A DNA stretch of 64,000 bases from Myxococcus virescens (GTDB taxonomy: Bacteria; Myxococcota; Myxococcia; Myxococcales; Myxococcaceae). This document shows positions 59,032-64,000 of this stretch, one piece after another. A program made the translations under genes and the position numbers. Every line of letters begins with the position of its first letter. The first letter of the stretch is position 1. Below the pieces are notes generated by a model that made no database searches, was not told the origin of the DNA, and worked only from the letters and a program-made list of their open reading frames with translations. The DNA lies in contig NZ_FNAJ01000012.1 in assembly GCF_900101905.1 (NCBI RefSeq), positions 1 to 64,000 on the forward strand, given 5' to 3'.

Positions 59032-60969
59032 CTACTGGATGCTCCACACCACGGTGCCGGTGCAGCTCCCGCTGGAGTAGCAGCCCGCGCGAATCTGCAG
59101 GGTGGTGGCCGTGGACGAGGTGTACGTCAGGCTGGAGCCACGGCCGCCGCACGCGTCGTCGTTGACCGCCGCCTGCGTGGCGCCGTTGAAGAGGCGCAGG
59201 TAGGTGTCGCCCGTGAAGGTCGCGCCCGTCACGCCGCAGGTGGCCACGGTGATGCTCTTGCCCGCGGCGATGGCGACGTCGCTGTTGGTGGTGTTCTGCT
59301 GCGCGCTGTTGGTGTTGCTGGCGCTGAAGTTGAAGCTCCCGCTGGTGGGGCTGCCGGAGCCGCCGGAGATTTCCCACACGACGCGGCCGGTGCAGCTCCC
59401 GGTGGAGTAGCAGCCGGCGCGAACCTCGTGGTTGCCGGCGGTGGTGGCGGTGAAGGTGATGCTGGAGCCACGGCCGCCGCAGGAGTCGTCGTTGGTGGCC
59501 ACCTCGGTGCCGGCGGGGTTGCGCAGGCGCAGCCACGTGTCACCGGTGAACTGCGTCCCCGTGAGGCCACACGTCGCGACGGTGAGCGTCTGGCCCGCGG
59601 TCAGCGGGATGACGTGGTTGGTGGTGTTCTGCTGCGCGCTGTTGGTGTTGCTGGCGCTGTAGTCGAACGAGTTCTCCGGCGGCGGGGGCGGCGGCGGAGG
59701 AGGAGGCGGCGGCTCACCGTTGCCGCCGGGGTTGGGGCAGTCGGCGGCGGGCAGCGCGCACTGGGGCAGGCTGGTGCCCAGGTGGCTGATGACCGCTTCG
59801 ATGGGCACGCCGCGGTTGGGGCAGTTGGCGCAGTGGTGCAGGGCCACCACCAGGTTGTCCGAATGGCCGATGACGGGCGAGCCGGAGGAGCCGCCCTGCG
59901 TGTCCGCGTAGTAGCCGATGTCGTTGGGGCCACCGGATTGGCAGGAGGCCTCGTTGCGGCTGTAGATCTCCGCGAAGCCGGACTCGTCCCGGGCATGCGT
60001 GGAGTGCACGGCGATCTTCTTGCCGTGGCCAGCCGGGTGCTGCGGCAGATAGATGCGCTCGTTCACCACGGCGCCGGACGAGCGCAGCTGGAGGTAGCCG
60101 TAGGTGTTCACCGGGTTCTGGGACAACTGGATGAGCGCGTAGTCACGCGGCGCGTCCACCTTCACCAGCGTGCCGCCCGGGATGACGTTGCCCGGACAGC
60201 CGAACCAGCTCGCGCAGTTCGTCGAACAGCTCGCGCCTTCCGCCATGAACTCGTACTGGGTGTTCTGCGCTTCGCTCGCCGTACCGACGCAGTGCTGGTT
60301 GGTCATCAGGTGGCCCTGGCTGCCCACGAGCCAGCCCGTGCACGCACCGGAGCCGTTGATGAGCAGGCGCGCCACTGGACGAGCGCGGCCGTAGAGGGTG
60401 GGGTCGCTGGAGGCATAGCAGGGCGCCCACTGCGTGTCGTCCGGGCCGCACAGCGCCTTGTCGTTCGACACGCCCATCTCCTCGTTGGTGTAGCCCCGGG
60501 CATACCGGTCGATGGAGTAGCCGTGCTTGTTGAGGATGCCGCGGCGGTTGACTCCGTCGCGGCTGTGCAGCTCGATGATGGCCGTCTCACCGGCAATGTG
60601 GATGGCCCAGAAGCCACTGCGCGCACCCGGGTGCGAGTTGTCGTAGCGCCACGACCGGGAGTTGTCCGGCGAGCGCACCACGACGAAGTCGCCATCCTCC
60701 AGGTCGAGCCGCTCGAAGTGAGGCGCGATGTACGCCGCGCCAGCGTGGGTGATGACGTCCGTGTGGATGGGGCCGTCGGAGGCGCGAATCTGCGTGGTGG
60801 CGTAGGGGTGGGTCGTCTCGAAGCGACGGAAGACGTCCTCGCCCACCTTCGTGAGCCGCTGTGACGAAGAGGAAACTTCTTCCTGCTGGCAGACCTCATC
60901 GGAGGCCAGCGCCGCCGGCGCCCCCGTGACCAGCGCCGTGACAAGACATGCGAGTCGGATGCGTTTCAT
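59032..60969 (-). CDS. Secreted trypsin-like serine protease with two C-terminal beta domains
   Basis: ATG 60969, behind GAGGAGA, gives 645 residues with a Sec signal (MKRIRLACLVTALVTGAPAALA). The N-terminal about 170 residues are a propeptide-like domain. The catalytic triad is His226 (LMTNQHCVGT), Asp276 (PRDYALIQL) and Ser362 (QGGSSGSPVIG) in a chymotrypsin-like fold with several disulfide-forming cysteines. A glycine/proline-rich hinge (12 consecutive prolines) leads to two copies of a PPC-like beta domain (about 472-560 and 560-645: FDYSASNTNSAQQNTTN and FNFSASNTNSAQQNTTN). Such enzymes are secreted to lyse prey or modify the matrix. The two tail repeats are near-identical, a recent duplication. 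Confidence 0.85.
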   Translation of the reverse strand: MKRIRLACLVTALVTGAPAALASDEVCQQEEVSSSSQRLTKVGEDVFRRFETTHPYATTQIRASDGPIHTDVITHAGAAYIAPHFERLDLEDGDFVVVRSPDNSRSWRYDNSHPGARSGFWAIHIAGETAIIELHSRDGVNRRGILNKHGYSIDRYARGYTNEEMGVSNDKALCGPDDTQWAPCYASSDPTLYGRARPVARLLINGSGACTGWLVGSQGHLMTNQHCVGTASEAQNTQYEFMAEGASCSTNCASWFGCPGNVIPGGTLVKVDAPRDYALIQLSQNPVNTYGYLQLRSSGAVVNERIYLPQHPAGHGKKIAVHSTHARDESGFAEIYSRNEASCQSGGPNDIGYYADTQGGSSGSPVIGHSDNLVVALHHCANCPNRGVPIEAVISHLGTSLPQCALPAADCPNPGGNGEPPPPPPPPPPPPENSFDYSASNTNSAQQNTTNHVIPLTAGQTLTVATCGLTGTQFTGDTWLRLRNPAGTEVATNDDSCGGRGSSITFTATTAGNHEVRAGCYSTGSCTGRVVWEISGGSGSPTSGSFNFSASNTNSAQQNTTNSDVAIAAGKSITVATCGVTGATFTGDTYLRLFNGATQAAVNDDACGGRGSSLTYTSSTATTLQIRAGCYSSGSCTGTVVWSIQ

Positions 60970-61032
60970 CGATTCTCCTCGGAGTGAAGCCTTGGCGGGT
61001 TTGACTGCACTCCCAGTTATATCCCGAGAAAC

Positions 61033-61054
61033 TGGCAATTCCGTGTGATTGCCA
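61033..61054. promoter_or_regulatory. Inverted repeat in the divergent protease/GspE-N-like intergenic region
   Basis: TGGCAAT (61033-61039) and ATTGCCA (61048-61054) form a perfect 7-bp dyad with an 8-bp centre, in the 295-bp gap between the protease (minus) and the plus-strand gene at 61265. Its position suggests an operator. TATAAC on the minus strand (about 61018-61023) could be the protease -10. Otherwise no promoter was recognised in the gap. Confidence 0.35.
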
Positions 61055-61264
61055 TGGGTTCTGTGGCTGGAACGGTGTGGTTGGAGATTTTCCGCTTCAC
61101 GGTGAGTATTGGTTTTCCGTTGCGGCGAGGGGTTTGGAGCCGGGCCTTGGTTTCACTCGGCGCAGGTGCCTGTGGCGCCGGTCGTGCGGCCTGGCTGGCA
61201 TGCAGCGGCCATGCGGTGGGAGGGGCGTCTCAGTCGCTGAGAAGGCGTCTAGAATCGGCCGGAC

Positions 61265-64000
61265 ATGGCCGAAAAGCTCGGAGCGATCCTGGTCCGCAAG
61301 GGCCTCATCACGCAGGCGCAGCTCGACGAAGCCCTCCGGGCCCAGCTCATCTACGGTGGAAGGTTGGGCTCCAACCTTGTCGAGCTGGACATCCTCGACA
61401 TCGACACCCTGGCCATGGTGCTGGGGGAGATGTGCCGCTACCCGGTGGCGCAGGAAGCGGACTTCGTGGCGGCACCGGACGCGGTGCTGCAACTGCTTCC
61501 CGCGGCGATGGCGGAGAAGCACCAGGCCTTCCCGCTGGAGCAGGAAGGCCGGCGGCTGAAGGTGGCCATGGCCAGCCCGCTGGAAATCGAGCACGCGGAT
61601 GCGCTGGGGTTCATCACCGGTCTGCGCATCGTTCCGTACGTCACGCCGGAGCTGCGGCTGTTCCAGTTCCAGGAGCTTCGCTACGGCATCAAGCGCGAGA
61701 CGCGTTTCATCCAGATGGCCTCGACGAAGCGTCCGAATCGGACCGCGGCCGTGACGCTCCCTTCGATGCCCGCCGCGCTGAGCATGACGCCTCCGCCTCC
61801 CGCGCCCGTGAGAGCGGAGCCCGAGGCGGAAGGGATGTTCGGTGGGCTCGCGCCCGGGCAGTACTTGAGCGGCGATGACCCGGACACGGAGCCCGAGGAT
61901 TCCGGCTCGGGCCGGTGGGCGCCGGCCGTGTCGGGGAGCTCGCATCCGTTGGACCCGCTGCCGTCGTCCGCGCCTCCGGTGGCGAGGATTGATTTCGGGG
62001 AGGACGGCGGGATGCGGGCGGTGACGCCCGAGGTGCCCGTGCCTCCGACGCTGACGCCAGTGGGGGGCGGAGCGCGGCCTGCCTCGCCGCCGCGACTCAC
62101 GCCGACGGAGACGCCGCGTGCCGTCGCGCCGCCTCCGTTCGCGCTGGAGCAGGCGCCCGCGGAGGAGATTGACCTCCTGGAGGAAGGGGAGGTGCTGGAG
62201 GAGGGCGAGGTCGTCGAGGACGTGGCGGCTGTGCCCGAGGACTTCGATGGGGGTGTTCCCGCGCCAGGCGTTGCTGTGGCCTCGGCCATGCCGGTGGCTC
62301 CGCAGGGGGGCGGTGGAGGGACGCAGCCGCCTGGGTTGGCGTCGCGGCAGGGTGTGCCGACTCGGCCTCCGTTTCCTCCGATGGGCGCCGCTTCTTCTTC
62401 GCCCGGGGCGTCGGCTCAGGGGGCTTCGGGGGCGGGCGAGGGGATGGGTGTTCCTCCTGGGATGCTCTCGCGGCCATCGGCGCATCCGGGCGCTCCGGTG
62501 CCTCCGGGGATGGTGGGGGCTCGGCCTCCGTCGTCTCCTGGGCTTCAGGCGGTGGCGGGACCGCCGGGCATGGTGGGCGCGCCGTCTGGGCCGGGGGCGT
62601 CGATGCCGCAGCAGGGGGCCGGGGTTCGGTCGCCCTCCGCGACGGGACTGCCTGCGGTGCATGGCGCGCCGGGCGTGGGGACTGCTGGCCCGCAGGTTCC
62701 TCCGGGGATGCTGGGCGCATCGCCGTCGTCCGCGCCCGGAGGGATGGCTGTTCCACCAGGGATGATGGCGGTACGTCCGCCGTCCGCGACGGGACTGCCC
62801 GCGGTTCCTGGGCCACACGGTCGGGTGCCGCCAGGCATGGCGGGCGCACGGCCTCCGTCCATGACGGGTGTACCGGCAGTGCCGGGGCCTCATGGGCCGG
62901 TGCCTCCGGGGACGATGGGCGCACCGCCTCCGGCGACGGTTGGGGCGGGGGCCCCGGTGCCTCCAGGAGTGATGGGGAATCGGCCTCCGTCCGCGACGGG
63001 ACTGCCTGCGGTGTCGGGACCTCCTGGCATGGCGGGTGGCGCGTCCGGTCCTGCTGGGCCAGTTCCTCCCGGGATGATGGGACATCGCCCGAAGTCCGCG
63101 ACGGGCTTGCCCTCAGTACCGGGGCCTCATGGGCCGGTGCCTCCGGGAACGATGGGCGCACGGCCTCCTCCCTCGCCCGGGCCACAAGGGCCGGTCCCTC
63201 CCGGGATGATGGGCCATCGTCCGCCGTCCGCGACGGGCCTGCCCGCGGTGCCGGGGCCTCATGGACCGGTGTCTCCGGGAATGGTGGGAGCACGCCCCTC
63301 ATCGTCGGGCCTGCCTGCGATGCCCGGGCCTCATGGGGGGCCGGTGCCGCCGGGAATGATGGGAGCACGGCCTTCGCCCTCGCCCGGATTGCCAGGGTCG
63401 CATCGGCCGGTGCCTGCGGGGATGGGAGCACGGCCGCCACCTGCGCCGGGCCTGCCTGTGCCTCACGGGTCGGTACCTCCGGGGATGATGGGCGCGCGAC
63501 CGCCGTCGTCGCCGGGACTGCCTGCAGTGCGGGGGGCTCGCGGGGCGATGCCACCGGGAATGACGGGCGCGCCGCCTTCGTCCGTGCACAGGGGGCCCCA
63601 AGCTCCCGGGCCTCACGGGACGATGCCACCGGGAATGACGGGTGCATCGCCTGCGACTGCGCACAGGGGGCCCCAGGCTCCTGGGTCTCACGGGGCGATG
63701 CCACCGGGGATGACGGGCGCACTGCCTGCGGCTGCGCACGCGGGGCCCCAGGCTCCTGGGCTTCACGGGGCGATGCCACCGGGGATGGCGGGCGCACTGC
63801 CTGCGTCCGTGCACGGGGGGCCCGATGCCCCCGTGCCTCCCGGGGCGGTGCCACCGGGAATGACGGGCGCTCCGCCTGCGACTGCGCACGCGGGGCCCCA
63901 TGCTTCTGGGCCTCACGGGGCGATGCCGCCGGGAATGACGGGCGCACCGCCTGCGGCTGCTCACGGGGTGCCCGATGCCCCCGTGCCTCCCGGAGCACTG
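61265..64000 (+). CDS. GspE-N-like domain protein with a giant Pro/Gly/Met repeat (3' end outside window)
   Basis: ATG 61265 opens a frame with no stop to the window end (912 codons seen). Residues 1 to about 150 (MAEKLGAILVRKGLITQAQL, LGSNLVELDILDIDTLAMVLGEM, HQAFPLEQEGRRLKVAMASPL) match the N-terminal regulatory domain of type II secretion/type IV pilus ATPases (T2SSE_N), without the ATPase. An acidic stretch follows (EEIDLLEEGEVLEEGEVVEDV). From about 360 onward it is a low-complexity repeat with VPPGMMGARPPS and PGLPAVPGPHGP units, strongly collagen-like in composition but not a strict Gly-x-y triplet. It is probably a cytoplasmic scaffold or adaptor with a long disordered tail. The stop and true length are unknown. 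Confidence 0.75.
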   Translation, partial: MAEKLGAILVRKGLITQAQLDEALRAQLIYGGRLGSNLVELDILDIDTLAMVLGEMCRYPVAQEADFVAAPDAVLQLLPAAMAEKHQAFPLEQEGRRLKVAMASPLEIEHADALGFITGLRIVPYVTPELRLFQFQELRYGIKRETRFIQMASTKRPNRTAAVTLPSMPAALSMTPPPPAPVRAEPEAEGMFGGLAPGQYLSGDDPDTEPEDSGSGRWAPAVSGSSHPLDPLPSSAPPVARIDFGEDGGMRAVTPEVPVPPTLTPVGGGARPASPPRLTPTETPRAVAPPPFALEQAPAEEIDLLEEGEVLEEGEVVEDVAAVPEDFDGGVPAPGVAVASAMPVAPQGGGGGTQPPGLASRQGVPTRPPFPPMGAASSSPGASAQGASGAGEGMGVPPGMLSRPSAHPGAPVPPGMVGARPPSSPGLQAVAGPPGMVGAPSGPGASMPQQGAGVRSPSATGLPAVHGAPGVGTAGPQVPPGMLGASPSSAPGGMAVPPGMMAVRPPSATGLPAVPGPHGRVPPGMAGARPPSMTGVPAVPGPHGPVPPGTMGAPPPATVGAGAPVPPGVMGNRPPSATGLPAVSGPPGMAGGASGPAGPVPPGMMGHRPKSATGLPSVPGPHGPVPPGTMGARPPPSPGPQGPVPPGMMGHRPPSATGLPAVPGPHGPVSPGMVGARPSSSGLPAMPGPHGGPVPPGMMGARPSPSPGLPGSHRPVPAGMGARPPPAPGLPVPHGSVPPGMMGARPPSSPGLPAVRGARGAMPPGMTGAPPSSVHRGPQAPGPHGTMPPGMTGASPATAHRGPQAPGSHGAMPPGMTGALPAAAHAGPQAPGLHGAMPPGMAGALPASVHGGPDAPVPPGAVPPGMTGAPPATAHAGPHASGPHGAMPPGMTGAPPAAAHGVPDAPVPPGAL
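62440..64000 (+). repeat. Degenerate tandem repeat encoding a Pro/Gly/Met-rich tail
   Basis: Sequences such as ATGCCACCGGGAATGACGGGCGC and GCCTCACGGG recur throughout, giving protein units of the type MPPGMTGAPPA-x-AHxGP-x-APG-x-HGA, about 25-30 residues (75-90 bp). Units near 63590-64000 are very similar to one another, while those before 63000 are more degenerate. The tract runs off the window and produces long antisense open frames that are not genes. Confidence 0.8.

Noticed and set aside
62097..63998. Minus-strand 633-residue frame rich in Pro/Ala/Arg
   Set aside because: It is antisense to the repeat tail of the GspE-N-like gene; repeats keep the frame open.

Overview
The window is very G+C-rich, with dense opposite-strand shadow frames, and looks like a chromosomal segment of a Myxococcus-type myxobacterium. 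The supporting signs are tandem PEGA-tailed Ser/Thr kinases, a sigma-54 activator with a PilZ domain, zinc-ribbon/TPR and GspE-N-like membrane proteins, and an lptF-lptG-waaL-glycosyltransferase-wbaP block arranged like the Myxococcus xanthus LPS O-antigen locus. All calls rest on reading the sequence; no database search was run.

Layout. 1-1.6 kb: a decayed type VI secretion-style effector locus (truncated ketoacyl-synthase-like gene, PAAR-like DUF4150 gene, AHH-type nuclease fragment) that runs into the 3' end of an ISKra4-like transposase. 1.8-4.7 kb: ABM-domain and iron alcohol dehydrogenase pair, then a discoidin/polysaccharide-lyase lipoprotein. 5.2-8.7 kb: a STAND-type ATPase/TPR protein and a LOG-like Rossmann protein. 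8.8-16.4 kb: a HAD phosphatase, an alkaline-phosphatase-superfamily hydrolase and two radical SAM enzymes with stop/start overlaps, convergent with an ATP-grasp protein and two tandem WGR/leucine-rich-repeat proteins. This matches the uncharacterised STM4011-STM4015 gene set first named in Salmonella. 16.5-26.9 kb: eight tightly coupled minus-strand genes (radical SAM, two unknowns, soluble FtsH, a small protein, a 1090-aa protein, MoxR, degenerate vWA), matching the predicted 'FtsH ternary' (FtsH-vWA-MoxR) conflict systems.

27.1-38.8 kb: PilZ/pseudo-receiver/sigma-54 activator, secreted alpha/beta hydrolase, E1-like ThiF protein, small unknown, N-terminal-nucleophile acylase lipoprotein (AHL/penicillin acylase type), phosphatidylserine synthase, and a long ASH/vWA lipoprotein. 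38.9-44.3 kb: a small unknown and two Ser/Thr kinases, the second carrying a 36-bp minisatellite. 44.6-45.7 kb: MerR-type regulator and a sigma-region-4-like DNA-binding protein. 45.7-55 kb: a promoter followed by purH, a zinc-ribbon/TPR protein, purD, lptF, lptG and waaL in one run of overlapping or near-touching genes. 55-59 kb: two GT4 glycosyltransferases and wbaP. 59-64 kb: a secreted trypsin-like protease and a protein with a GspE-N-like head and a very long Pro/Gly/Met repeat that runs off the window.

The two most interesting systems sit side by side: the STM4011-4015-like biosynthetic or modification cluster and the FtsH/MoxR/vWA operon. Several genes are followed by perfect GC-rich hairpins without a T-run, which probably act as terminators in this genome.
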